A stretch of DNA of 64,000 nucleotides, taken from the NCBI GenBank assembly GCA_963693365.1, contig CAVNZM010000001.1:4154001-4218000 (forward strand), given 5' to 3'. Origin of the DNA: Amoebidium appalachense. Its lineage: Eukaryota; Ichthyosporea. The position numbers and the translations under genes were made by a program. Position 1 is the stretch's first letter; every line of letters begins with the position of its first letter. Under the pieces are notes generated by a model that was given only the letters and a program-made list of their open reading frames with translations, made no database searches and was not told the DNA's origin. Positions 44,103-57,287 of this stretch are shown here, one piece after another.

Positions 44103-44135
<33 letters not shown>

Positions 44136-44450
44136 CACGCCTCCCCCCCACCCCCACCAGAATTTTAATAACTTAGACACACTCGTAGTGATTCACAGGG
44201 CGCCCCACAATCATCATTTTTTTCTCCTTTCTCCTGGCAACCCCCCCACCCCACCCACCACCCCACCCCCATTCCCACTCCCTCCCCAGGATTCTCCCTC
44301 CCCCTTCCCCCCATTAGATCCTCCCAAGAAGTTCCCCCCCCCCCCCCCCCCCCGCCCAATCGACATTTGCCCCTCCCCTCCGACCCCCCCCCCCCCCCCC
44401 CCCCCCTCCTCCCCCTCCCTGAACCCACCCGCCCATCCCGGGCCGGCAAG

Positions 44451-44629
44451 GCCCCGCCAATCACTATCAATTCGACCATCATAACGACCAGATTATCAAC
44501 GAGATCGGGTACCGCCTACGGTTCACCTACTGTAATCACCGGTTTCTTCCTTTTCCGATCGAACCATTACATGAACCCGAAGAAACTCATAAAGGGAAGC
44601 AATATATCTACACGTGCGCACAGCACTGA
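44451..44629 (+). CDS. Candidate terminal exon of an unrecognised gene
   Basis: After a possible acceptor (GGCAAG at 44449-44450) an open frame of 59 codons runs to TGA 44627-44629, with protein-like composition (NDQIINEIGYRLRFTYCNHR, then PLHEPEETHKGKQYIYTCAQ). No upstream exon could be joined with confidence and no family is recognised. Confidence 0.3.
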
Positions 44630-45017
44630 GACAAGACATGTACATTGCATTATATGCCTACTGTTTTCCTTCACACTGTGCTGACAAAAAATAACCACTT
44701 AGGAGAAAGTACCCTACCAAAAGTGCAGAACGCTCTAGAAAATCTCCTGCTGGGTCTGGCCGGGCAACTGAGGTTTTTTATCTTCAAATTTAAATAATAG
44801 TTGGATAATCGTGTAGAGATTATCGCGTGATTTTGGTGCTGATCTAATGGAGATACTAGTGGATATTTGTGCCGGAGTGGGCTAAGGGTGACTATCGTGT
44901 TTCATTACAATTAACTTTGTTAGCTCTTGTCGAATATCATAACCCTATTAGCGTGTTTAAGTTAGAAAGCGAAAGCATCTTTGCACTCAGCTTGACGGTA
45001 GGGAGGGTGTGTGTGTG

Positions 45018-45052
<35 letters not shown>

Positions 45053-45421
45053 GGGGGGGGGGGAGGGGGGGAGGAGGGGAGGGGGGAGGCGGCATTTGTG
45101 CCGGGCAAGCTGGAGAGAGCTCAGAAATGATACATGACCTAGGGGGGTTTCTTTCTGAGGAAAATTGTTTTGGATTGGTCGGCCCGGCAAGTTGGCAAGG
45201 TAACCTAATCAGAAACCAGAGTTTCAACTCGATGAGGCTTATGCCTTATGAGTCCGTGGAGGCGCCACCTCCAAACTGGTGCAAAACTTAGCCAGCTTCC
45301 GATGACCTCCTTCCCTCCCTCCCCCCCCCTCCCCCCCCCTGTCCTCCTCCCCCCCCCCCCCCTCCCTGCCGACTTCCCCTTTGAAAAAACTACACACAGA
45401 GTGGGTTAAAAGTACCTACAG

Positions 45422-45493
45422 CTCCCCATGCATCTGGACGAGAGGAAAATGGAGGGAGCAAAAAGCATAATACAGCACTGCGGTGCAGAATAA
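45422..45493 (+). CDS. Candidate terminal exon of an unrecognised gene
   Basis: Acceptor TACCTACAG, then 23 codons (LPMHLDERKMEGAKSIIQHC...) and TAA at 45491-45493. A possible upstream exon near 45110-45200 (SSEMIHDLGGFLSEENCFGL, donor GGCAAG|GTAACC) has similar style. No family recognised. Confidence 0.25.
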   Translation, partial: LPMHLDERKMEGAKSIIQHCGAE

Positions 45494-45644
45494 CCTTGGC
45501 AATAAGAGCATGCTAGCAACCAAGTAGGGGTTTTTCGCACTCGCCGCAGCCAGATTTTTGGATGTTTTTGTTGACGGACAGGCCGACATTTATTCCAAAT
45601 CAAATGCCCCCCCCCCCCCCCCCCCCCCTCCCCTCCCCTCCCCT

Positions 45645-45695
<51 letters not shown>

Positions 45696-46603
45696 AAAGA
45701 AAAAAAAAAAGGTGGCAGCAGCCACTGGGCCTCGTTAGCCCTGCCATCCCACCTTCCCAACCCCCCTCCCCCCTCCCCCCCCTCCCCCCCCCCCCCCCTT
45801 CCCCCCCCCCCCCCCCCCCCCCTTGCTCCCCCACTCCATCTCCCAATTAGGATCATGACAGTGGCTGCCTACAACAGTCGAGAACACTGCGATCACATTT
45901 TGGAGGTTTCTGATTGGCGGACGGTGTTTGTATTTGGAGAGGTGCAGGGGGGTGGGGGAGGGGGAGGGGGGCCAGGGGCAGGATTCTGCATGGCAAACAA
46001 TAGAGCTATGAACATGTTATCTTATCAACCCGGAAGTCAAAAAACACCTGCCACAACAGCTGAGTCCAAATGCTCTGTTATAAATACTAAATAGTTAGGA
46101 GTTCAACTCTCACACATCTCAACTTGACTTCCACCCACCAGACACGCCCTACCTTCTTCACCTCCTCTATGTACACCCCCACCTGCCTAACCGTCTCCAC
46201 AGTTCCCTTTCCACCCATTTCTTCCCTCAACCCACCTCTTTTCGCTTTTCCACCACCTCCCTCTCCCCCAACCCTGCCTTTTCCCATTATCCCCAACGAT
46301 CTTCTCCAAACACACCACCGTGACAAAAATGCAGCTGAGGGGAGCCAACATTAATGAGAATTTTTTAAGAAAGAAGATGCAGTGTGAGAAAGACAATTGA
46401 GTGGGTTTCGGCCGGAGTGGGGACGTGGGATGAAAGAGGGGGCTGATCAAGACAATGGATTGCTCTGCCTGTACCATCTTTCGAATCTAGAAAAAGTACT
46501 AACCTCCAAAAAAATATGTTTTTGTCAAACTAGCAAACTGGAGGGGGTGTTCTGTCAGGTTTGCGTCACACGCAATTTCTTTTATATGCGCGCACCGCGC
46601 CGC

Positions 46604-46655
<52 letters not shown>

Positions 46656-48985
46656 GCGCGCGCACGCGTGTGCGTGTGTGTGTATGACACTGTGTATGTG
46701 GGTGTGCGCGCGCGCGAGCTTGCGCGAACTTTCGCGTGGAGCTTTTGTGGTTGTGCATTTCTCGAGCCATACTATAAACCTGGTAAAGAGGTCATTCTCA
46801 ATATGATAAACTTTTTGAAGCGAAAATTTCATTATTCCAAGGCAAGCATCTTTCTTGTGTTAAAATTCAGTAAATGCATCATCTCATGTTGATCGACTTT
46901 GTTAACCAATTCAGGTTGTAGACAACTTTGTAAGTGGAAGAAACTTTTGAAGGAATGTTAAAGACTAAACTTTCGTATTTGTTACTGATTGGTCAAGGGA
47001 TCCGGGGTGGTTATGGGAAATTTGGCTGCCGGGGGGTGGGGGGTTGGGGGTGGGGAGGGGTAAAGGGGAGGTTGGAGAGGGGATTCCTTAGAAAGAGGTG
47101 TTCTGACGAAAACCTCGATATTGGTACCGGTAAGCTTAAGGAGTCCCTCTTCCTCCCCCCACTGCCCTCTCTCAACCTTTAACCCTATTTCCCGCGAGGC
47201 GTCTCTCACTTCCCTCAAATTGTGTGAAAACCAGGTTCTCAGTTGTCCTCTCTCTCTCTCTCTCCCCCTCCCTCCTCTCTCTCTCTCTCTCTCTCTCTCT
47301 CGCTCTCCCCCTCTCCCACTCTCTCCCTTCGCTTGTCTGGCTTTCTCTGACACTACCTGCCCCCCCCCCCCCTCCCCCCCCCCCCCCCCCCCCCCAGGCC
47401 TTCATGCGATTTCCATTCAATCTCGGTCCATAATTATCAGATTCGGAAGGATTTCATCATGATCATGATACTAATACACGCCCCTCCCCCTCGAACAGTC
47501 CCCCCCCCCCCCCCCCCCCCCCCCCCTCCCCCCGAGACCCTTCCCTTTCCCCACCCACCCACCCAGACGCACACATAGAAGCCTCCCCTTACTGCTGATA
47601 CAAACCTCATTTGAGGACGGCCACAATCGAACTCGGTGCCCATCTGCCCGCAGTTCGACTTCTTGATGATCGTGGTGTTTAGTCTGGTGGTTCAAAGTGT
47701 TGCCATACATACGGCATTGCAAAACGACGGCTCCAAGTAAAATTCTAAAATTCCAACATACTGAATTTCCAACATACTGTACACTATCTCCGGACTCTCT
47801 CCCAACCAGTTGACCGGCCTACAGATGGTTTTTGTGAGGCACTACTATGACATTTAGTGAAGTTGCCCATCGAGCCCATTTTTTCTGTGAACGTTCGTTA
47901 GTATAGTTACAGCCATACCCGTGTGCAAAATAAAACGTAAAAGTTATAATCAGTGCCCATTGTTCAACCCGCACCAATGTCTTGCTGCATGTGCCACCAG
48001 CGTGCGGCCTGGGCATCCACCATCTGTTGTATGCGAAGCTATTTAGATGTACTGATTCTGCTCCACTCAATTTTGGAATTCGTATTCGCGGCCGCGGGCA
48101 TGTAGGCCTAATCCTATGCGCGTGACCACATTAGACGTCATGAGGTGCAGGCACTCGAGCAGGTTTCGGGTCGTGGCCTCGCATGCCTTAATTCTATGCT
48201 ATTTAAGCATTTCTTTCATAACTTGGCATGATTTGCGTTATCGAGCGCCTTACAACCGGACATATAACAAGTAACTTGATAAGGCCGTGCACATGTGAGG
48301 GGCCCGCACGAATTCGAATGGTCAGTGGCGATTTATTAGTGTTCTACATACATACATGTCGACGTCCCCCCAAGGCTCCCGATCGAGTTATCATCTCTGC
48401 TGAACTAGGTACTGGCCACCCATGACTGCAGTGTGCTTGGTGAGCTATTGGTTCCTTCGTAGACCGTTCCTAAACTATTTGCTCTGGTTAACGTTGTAGA
48501 TCTGCCCAAGCTTGGGCCGAGGCCGGGACTGGGTTTGCCGGGAGTCATTCGGCCGCGAAGCAAATTTGGCCAGTGCAGAGTTTTGTTGGTGTAAATGTGG
48601 TTTCGAACTTTGTTTTGTTTGAAAGTATGATATACGTGCCACTCTTCTTCGTGTTGCAGGCCTGTAAAATACTGCATGTTTTTATTTATTATATTGATTG
48701 CCCATTTTAATTTTATGCTTTTCCCTGCCTTTGGGTCACTGGCCACGGCGTACACTTTGCAAAGTTTGCATCTGGGCTTATCTAGGGAATGATCGAATTC
48801 AGATTTGGAACTAAATATAGAACCAATCAAAATTCATTATAAATTGTCATTGGCTCACATTAATCATTGGATCTACCAAAAGATCCACCAATTGATAAAC
48901 TGTAACGCCATTATTTGCGGTGGCGGGGCTGCGGGCAGCCAGCCACACAACCGGGGATGCCGAGGCTCATGGCTGCACGCCTGCG

Positions 48986-48993
48986 TATATAAG
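48986..48993 (+). promoter_or_regulatory. TATA box of the EXORDIUM-like gene
   Basis: TATATAAG about 80 bases before the ATG at 49073, a normal spacing for a TATA promoter with a leader of some 50 bases. Confidence 0.6.
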
Positions 48994-49072
48994 AAGGAGC
49001 AGGCTTTTTCTTCACACCACACAGCTTCCTCGCAGAACTAGTGCAAGTGCATCCAGCTACTACCCCTTCAAA

Positions 49073-50176
49073 ATGAAGTGTGCCGTCTTCGCCGTTGTTC
49101 TGCCCGCTGTGGTTATGGGTGCTGCTGTGAAGGACACCCGCAACCTCCATCCCCTTGCCCCTGTTGGCGGCCACGTCCAGGCTGCTGCTGTTGCTCCCGC
49201 GGCCACCTCCCCTCTCCTCTACCACAACGGGCCCATCATGAAGAACCCCCAGGTCAAGTCCATTTTCTGGGGCAGCAAGTGGGCCAACACGGCCTTCCAG
49301 AGCGACAAGATCACGGGCATCGACAAGCTGTTCAAGGGCTGGTCCAACAGCTCCTATGCCCGCACCAACATCGAGTACTACGGCACCAACGGCTACGTGC
49401 TCCCGACCATCCAGTACCAGGGCTATGTCATTGACACCACCAGCACCTACACCGCCAACCCCAACAGCGAGACCACCATTCTGGCCGAGGTCTGCAAGAT
49501 GATCAAGACCCCCGACCCCACCGGCAACGGCTTCTACCCCGTCTTCACCGACATTGCTGCCAGCTCCGCCTACCAGTTCTGCGGCTGGCACACCAACGGC
49601 CTATGCAACGGCGTCAACGTGCAGTACGCGTTTTTCTTCGACATGACGGGCTCCACCGGGTGCTTCATGTCCAGCCAGGCCGGCTACAACCACACCAATG
49701 CCCTGGCCGCCCTTGCCTCCGTCACCGCCCACGAGCTCTCGGAGGCTCTCACCGACCCCCAGCCCAGCAGCGGTTGGGTTGATGCTGCAGGCCAGGAGAA
49801 CGCCGATAAGTAAGTGGATTGCTTGCACATCTGTCTGTAAACTGTACTACTAACTGCATGTTTCTAAGGTTAGTTTTCAAGGAAAATTTGCATGCATATT
49901 ATGTGGTTGCTGTCACAGGTGGGAAATAATAACAGTACTAATTAATGGCGTGGTGTACCTGACGCAGTCACGGTGTCAGAAGTCAATAAAGTAATTGAAA
50001 TGAGGCTCCTAATATTAGTATTGCTAGCTATACAAAAGGGTCATAAGTCTCACTCTCTCCTCCCACACAGGTGCGCGTGGAAGTTCAACGGCGCGCAGAC
50101 CCTGGCCGATGGAACCAAGTGGGTGCTGCAGGGCAACTGGGGCAACAGGGCCAACGGCTGCATCTGGGCTGCCTAG
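49073..50176 (+). CDS. EXORDIUM/PHI-1-like secreted protein, two exons
   Basis: Exon 1 is 49073-49809 (donor GATAA|GTAAGT) and exon 2 is 50071-50176 (acceptor CTCCCACACAG), ending TAG; the junction falls within a Lys codon. The product is 280 residues, slightly short for the PHI-1/EXORDIUM family (PF04674). It starts with a clear signal peptide (MKCAVFAVVLPAVVMGA). Landmarks: YHNGPIMKNPQVKSIFWGS (family 'GG.....V..I.WG'), YVIDTT, FCGWHT, then TAHELSEALTDP at about 219-229 and GWVDAAGQENADKCAW; the last two match the conserved HELxE...DP and GDxCAW-like end. In plants these apoplastic proteins respond to growth and phosphate signals. The HExxE-like motif resembles a metalloprotease site, but enzyme activity is unproven. 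Coding sequence is strongly GC3-biased, unlike the intron. I chose the ATG at 49073 over the upstream in-frame ATG because only it gives a signal peptide. Confidence 0.85.
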
Positions 50177-50762
50177 AAGTTTAATCATGTTAACCATATG
50201 GTGGCAATAGCATGAGAAAGTAAAGACAATAGCGTTTCCGCGATTAGAAATTCGATTCCAGATTAGTGTGGTGGCTTGAAAAAGTGGTATTTAGGTAGGC
50301 AGCGCCGGGAAATCTACCCGGTTTCGGCTAAAACTTATCTACTACTCTAACAGTAAAGGCAGATATAATACTGAGAGGCTGTTCTTTACTGAATTAAGAC
50401 AAAAAGCACTAGGTTCCCAGTGCATAACTTGCTAAGTGCAAATGTGCTGTTGCGTCGAGAGACGAGTGTTGGCAGTTGAGAGAAGAAGAATAAAAGGGAT
50501 GGTCTGAGGTCAGAGGTACTTGATATCTATCAATATTGCTACAGAATAAGTGCAGAATATGTTGGGTGCAAGCACTCATGTGCACGTCTGACCATGCAAC
50601 ATGAATCACCAACATAAACACTCTTCCTGGTGACCTATGATCATGATGTAGAGAACACGCACACACACACTCTCTCTCTCTGTCTCTCTGTCTCTCTCTG
50701 TATGTGTGTGTGGACGGTCACACACTGCCACACACCATGTCATGCACATGCAAACACTACCA

Positions 50763-50978
<216 letters not shown>

Positions 50979-51421
50979 CCCGACTCTCTCCCCTCTCTCT
51001 TCTTCTATCTCTCTGCCGGTGCCGTGTCTGTCTGACTCTCTTTCTTTCTCTCTGTCTTTCCCTCCCTCCTTTTCTTTCTCTTTATAACATTTCTCTCGCT
51101 CTCACTCTTTTTCTCCGGAGCCCCAGGCCCCCCTCCCCCAAGTCCTCCCCGTCCACCCCCCCCCCCCCCCCCCCCCCATCTTTCTCCCCTCTATCTTCCA
51201 CTTCCCGTGTGCGGCGTGTGTGTTTGTTCACGTTCTACAGGCCATTGCTTAAAACCTGTAATGGCTGCCTCTCGGATTCATTGCCCCCTCCGCCTCCTTT
51301 TCCAATCTGGGTTCTTCCTCCCCAATTATCCTCATCCCCCTTCTCCTCCCCAAGTGTTCTGCTCAGAGAATCATTTCTCTCGCGTGCAATTTTCTTTCTG
51401 CTATTGGTGCACAATTGAGGA

Positions 51422-51526
<105 letters not shown>

Positions 51527-51666
51527 CGTAGGCACAGACACACACCAAGGCTCCCTCTCCCGCTCTCTTATTATGTCTGTCTCTCTGTCGCCCATTTCCC
51601 TCTCTCTTCACTGCCCGCACTCGGGAGTCCTCTCCCGCCCTTCCCCTCTCTCCTTCATCCCTCCCC

Positions 51667-51708
<42 letters not shown>

Positions 51709-51871
51709 CTTACCATCATTCTCAGTTCAATAACCTTCCCGGCCAAACTCTTAAACACCACTCACCCACATCCACTGACATACCACAACACACACGGGCG
51801 CACACGCACACGCCACACATCACACTCCTCACACGGTGACCGACATACACTCACATATACACACGCGCGCG

Positions 51872-51903
<32 letters not shown>

Positions 51904-51931
51904 ATAAACACACACAAACACACACACCGTG

Positions 51932-51965
<34 letters not shown>

Positions 51966-52018
51966 GCACACACATACACACCAAACACGCGCACACACCA
52001 CACACGCCCATGCCATGC

Positions 52019-52063
<45 letters not shown>

Positions 52064-52077
52064 ACACACACGCACCA

Positions 52078-52112
<35 letters not shown>

Positions 52113-52128
52113 GCGCGCACACACGCAC

Positions 52129-52209
<81 letters not shown>

Positions 52210-52534
52210 GTGACTGTCTGACGTATACACAATCCACACGTATACACAGAAATGCACACACATTCACGCAAAACAAAGCACATGCTAGGGAAGTCAGAGC
52301 GCCTGCCCCCCCTCCCCTCCCCTCCCCCTCTCCTCACCCCCCCCCCCCCTCCCCCAGGCTTCCTCCCATTCCACGCCACGCCACCCTACCGCCCTCTCTC
52401 CCCACGTGACCCGATTTTTCTTCCAGGCTCGATAGCTCCTAGTGTCCCATTTTATTTCCAGAATTCCAGCATTATTTATCTTATAGGCGTGTTATCTTAA
52501 TCCTGAATGACCCCACGGACGACGGGCATGTGTG

Positions 52535-52673
<139 letters not shown>

Positions 52674-52679
52674 TTGCTC

Positions 52680-53015
52680 CGAGCAGAATTATTCTGCAAA
52701 AGCAGAATCGATTCGCTAAAAGCAGAATCACTCTGCAAACACCAGAATCAATCTGCTAAAAGCGGAGTCAATCTGCTAAAAGCAGAGTTATTCTGCTAAA
52801 AGCAGAATTATTCTGCTGTCGAAAGCAGAATGATTCTGCTTTTTGCATAATAATCCTGCTAAAAGCAGAATAATTCTGCTTAAAGCGGAGTGATTCTGTT
52901 GAAAGCTGAGTGATTCTGCTTTTGCAGAATAATTCTGCTCTTTTTGCTGAATAATTCTGCTTTTGCAGAATAATTTTGCTTTTTGTAAGTTGACTCTGCC
53001 GATGTGGTTGGGTCC
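52680..53015. mobile_element. Palindrome-array element (AGCAGAAT family), copy 3
   Basis: About 310 bases of AGCAGAAT / ATTCTGCT units with A/T-rich linkers, ending in TCTGCCGATGTGGTTGGGTC at 52995-53014. That end is the exact inverted complement of the left end of copy 2. The left end is replaced by the long G run. No coding capacity. Confidence 0.65.
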
Positions 53016-54130
53016 TCATTGAAATGGCGGGCTGAGTCTGGATATATACACAGTCTGTGGAATTCTTGTTGGCACTGTCTGTTTTTATTGAAACCGGTGG
53101 TCGCCGAGTTAATCTTTCTGCAAATCTTCCTGAAAAGCCCGGCAGGCTCACTTGCATATGCCCACACAGTAGCAATTATGCACCACCATGCAATCTGCAG
53201 TTGCACAATGTGTTCATCAACTGTGTGCATCGGCTACACAAAGGCCAGCCAATGGCTTTTCAAAATCAAGAACATTCATCACCAAACTTGAGCCAACCAC
53301 AACTTACTTGCATATGCACGAGCTTTCACACCCACTCAAAATGTGCACACTTTCCCCCTACCATATCCAATCAAACTGACCACAAACACTACCATATTTA
53401 GTGATTTAGCACTTATACAGGCTCTTTACAAATGAAACATCCTGTGCACTGACCATCTTTGGGGGCCAGAGGGTGGTGGTTGGCCGGTCCCCTTTTTCCT
53501 CCCTCAACCCCCCCCCACCCCCCCCCCCCCCTTCCGCTCTGTGCTCCCGCCGTGCCTGAAATTACCACATTAGAGAAGTGATTGGAATCACCATGGAACA
53601 ATGATTACCATTACTCTCCTTTCCCCTTCATCTCTCCCTCTACCCAACCTCCTGGCCCCTTCCCCCCTGCCCCCCCTCCTCCCCCCCCCCTCCCCCTCCA
53701 CCCAAAGGCCACCCCTGTCCCTCCTCATCCCCTCTTCGGATCCCCTCCTGCTTTCAAATCATGCTCCGGAGCAGAAGAACTTGTGTAGTGCAAGGGCGTT
53801 TTTGGTTGTAAATGATCCACGTGTGCACAGCGTGTTTACCGTACGACCATCGTGTGTGAGATCATGTGCACACGCTTCTGCTTGCATTTCAGTGTGTGTG
53901 CCCCTGTGTGTAGTAAGGCTATAGTTGAACAGTTTGACATAAACCCAACACACAAGGTCAAAAACAGCGTGCGCACGGGCACCCATGATGCAGGGATACC
54001 GGAAATGGCACGGGTGGGCGGAGTGTGCGTATGGGCACACATGCAGCAGTGTCCTCTTGCGCATATGCGTTTGTGCGCATGTGCACACATAAGATGCAGA
54101 CTGTAACGCTCACGTGCCATCTGCACAAAT

Positions 54131-54268
54131 GCACACATGCACACATGCACACATGCACACATGCACACATGCACACATGCACACACGCACACATGCACAC
54201 ATGCACACATGCACATGCACACATGCACACATGCACACATGCACACATGCACACATGCACACACATGC
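54131..54268. repeat. (GCACACAT)n minisatellite
   Basis: About 17 tandem copies of the 8-mer with two minor interruptions. Because 8 is not a multiple of 3, all three frames read the same His/Thr/Cys/Met-type periodic peptide. Confidence 0.95.
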
Positions 54269-54555
54269 ACAAAAAGCATCTAGTGATTCACACCATGTGC
54301 CAGTTTGCGGGCGCATAACCTTAGGGGCAAAGCTATTGGTTTTTGTGATGATGGCACACTTAAACATGCTAGAAAGGGAGTTCGGTTAAGTCCTGGATTG
54401 TTTTACTGTGCCACAACACCCCCCCATTACTCAGCAATGATTATTACCAAAAAGTCATGGGGTTTTCTCGAGCTCCCCGGGGCAGTGGGTCACTCATTTG
54501 TTGGTGAACAAATTTGGTCAGTGGATGGATTGCATAGAAGAGTTAAGGAAGGGAT

Positions 54556-54598
<43 letters not shown>

Positions 54599-55309
54599 AG
54601 TTAGCTGGCACCCACTGCTCTGAGTACCATGGTGATAGAGATGAACCTTGGAATTCAACCTCCTCCCTCCCCCCCCCCCCCTCCCTTCCCCCCGCCCACC
54701 AACCCCCACCTCCACCCCTTCAACCCCTTACATCTCTTGGATTCCCCAACTTCTTCCATCTCTCTCCCACTAACTCTAGGCTCCCTAGATATCCAACATC
54801 CCCCTCCCCTTCCCCCCCCCCCTCCCCCTTCCCACCTTCCTCCCATCCACCACCTCCCCCCTCCCACGCATCCTTACAAAAACACCATACATTTCATACC
54901 ATTTGCAGTCACCGATACGAAGCCCCCCTCCCCCCCCCCTCCCCCCCCCTCTTCAAAGTTACCCCCCGTGGGGGGAGAGAGAGTTTCAAGAGAGGAACCT
55001 TTTTTTTTTTTCGCGGGGGGGGGGGAGGGGGGAGGGGGGAGCTCTTAAAAAGAGTGAGATGGGGGAGGGGGGGCCTAATGAGAGGAAGAGAGGGGGTGAG
55101 GGGGGGGGAAAGAGAATGGGGGAGGGGAAGGAGAGAGAGGGGAGAGGGGGGACTCGAAAGGGAGAGGGGAGAGAGAGAAAGAGAGGGAGGGAGAGGGGGA
55201 GAGGGAAAATGAGAGAGAGAGGGAGGGAGGGAGGGGGGGGGGGGGGGGGGGAGAGGGGGGAGGATCTCCACCTCCCCACACCGTTCTTTTACTGATACCG
55301 TCCACCATT

Positions 55310-55880
55310 AAGAATACCCGCCAATAAGAATACGCCAGCGGCCAAGTCGTTTTTTTTCAAGAATATGCACCGCAGCCAGATTTTGGGATGTTCTTAATGG
55401 CGGACTGACCTATGGATCATGCATATGCCCCCCCCCCCCCCCCCCCCCCCTACACACACACACACACCAACCCTCCCCTCCCCATGTCTCTCCCACCCCC
55501 CCCCCCCCTCTCCCCCCCCTTCCCCCCCCTCCCCCCCCCTCTCCCCACGTCCCCACCTCTTTTCCCCCCCTCCTCCCCGTCCAACACACACACCCCAGCC
55601 CTCCCCTCCCAAATGGCATGTCTCCCCCGGCCGGCCCCCCTTCCTCCTCCCCCCCACCCCCCCACCCCCCCCCCCCCCCCCCCGTGCCCTCCTTCCTCCT
55701 CCCCCCTCCCCCCCCCCCCCCCCCGTGCCCTCCTTCCTCCCCCCCCTCCCCCCCCCCCCCCCCCCCCCCCCCCCCGGGGTCCCGAGCCATTTAAGAATAT
55801 GATGGCGGCCATGCAGAAACTTTAAGAATATGCACCGCGACCACGTTTTTAGGGGGGTTCTTAATGGCGGACGTCATCTG
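55310..55880. repeat. Paired TTAAGAATATGCACCGC modules flanking C runs
   Basis: A module AAGAATATGCACCGC...CCA followed by TTCTTAATGGCGGAC occurs at about 55359-55407 and again at 55820-55872, in the same orientation on both sides of a 300-base C-rich tract. A third diverged relative (CGCCGCAGCCAGATTTTTGG) is at about 45541-45585 beside another C run. Each module is itself a loose inverted repeat (TTAAGAA / TTCTTAA). Confidence 0.65.
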
Positions 55881-55978
55881 TATATTTCTACGTATTCATA
55901 ACGTCGTTTTTCGATCCCTGGCTATGTATTCGTGTACTTGTGTGCCTATGTGCGCGCAAGGGTGTAAGTGTGTGTGTG

Positions 55979-56031
<53 letters not shown>

Positions 56032-56508
56032 TGTGTGTGTGCACGTGTGTGTATGTGTCACAGTGTACGTGTGGTGTGTGCGTGTGCGGTGTGTATGTGT
56101 GTATGTGTACATACGTGTGTTGATGTGTGTGGTGTGTGTGCGTGCTCCGGGATGCACGTGCGGACCTGTGTGGGTGTGTGTGGAGACTAGTGGCCCGTCG
56201 ACACCGGTGGCTCTTCATGATTGGTGCATGTGCACATCTATGGGACGAAATCCGGACCTCAGATGACATGTACCTGTATCAAAGGCTTCTCAGATTTTTT
56301 TAATTCAAGGAAGTGCGTTAAGGAGGGAAGGAGGGGGGGGGGGAGGGGGGGGAGGGGGGAGGGGGAGGGGGGTAACGTTGGGGATTGACTCGAAGCATGC
56401 GCATAGACTGAGAGGTGGGGGTGGGGGGGGAAGAGTTGCTCGGAGCCTCCGGACAAAGAGAGAGAGAGAGACCCTGAACCCAGGGCACGGTAAGTCGGGC
56501 GGCGGCGG

Positions 56509-56545
<37 letters not shown>

Positions 56546-57287
56546 ATGTGGGGGGGGGGGGGGGGAATTCATTGTCTTCCATATGCATCCGTAAAAATCT
56601 AATTTTGGTGTGACACCGTGTGTCTGTCTGTGTGTGTACTACCGGCACGCGAGTATGTTTGCATGTGTTGTGTGGGTGTTTGTGTGTTTCTCTCCCTCTG
56701 TCTCTCTCTATCTCTCTCTCTAGCTCTCCCTCTCTCTTTCTCAGTGTGTGTGGGTGTATGTGCGTGGTGGTGGTGGGTGGTTATGAATGGGCAGGTGAGT
56801 CTCAGAGGGTGGGTGGGTGTGGTGGTGGTGGTGGGTGGGTGGGTGGGTGGGTGGGGGGTTTCATTCACTTTGGATAATTGGCAACGGAATGTAAAACTTA
56901 ACAATCATTCATTTACTTGTGATATCTCCCTGCAATTCTCATGATATCTTGCCGTAACCACTGTTTCCCCCAAAGCACAAATTTCATTCACTCATGGACG
57001 CATGCGCACATTTATGCACACCACAAAGTACAGTTAAGGCATGTATTGCATTTGATCAAATCGAGCTTCATTTTCATACCTATATCACCACAAGGCTTGA
57101 TGAGAATTTGCCCTGCTACTCACAATCAAACGGTCTGGTATGTGTACAGGGACAAGAAAGAAACTTTCAAGTTTGCTTTGTATATCACAAACTATCATCA
57201 CCACCGAAGCCTTTCTAAAGAACACGGATACAAATCATCAAACACAAATACGGGATATTCCAAATTTGATTTGGTGTATTACAACTC

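Larger units (their letters stand above)
41922..49072. other. Repeat-rich intergenic stretch with a few weak exon candidates
   Basis: It contains a 24-base tandem duplication near 42199-42250 (ACATGAACACGCACACGGTT core), four C-run-to-A-run junctions (42514, 42899, 43871, 45646), several long C runs at 44.1-44.4 kb, (GT)n-(CG)n at 46597-46720 and CT-rich tracts at 47250-47330. The weak exon candidates are listed separately. 47.7-48.9 kb is unique, unannotated sequence without convincing coding signal. Confidence 0.45.

Noticed and set aside
48405-48830. 141-codon minus-strand frame without low complexity
   Set aside because: Codon use and composition look random and no splice or domain signal supports it.
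54131-54268. Regular 8-base repeat considered as a CRISPR-like or telomeric array
   Set aside because: Units are contiguous with no spacers, and the motif is not a telomere repeat.
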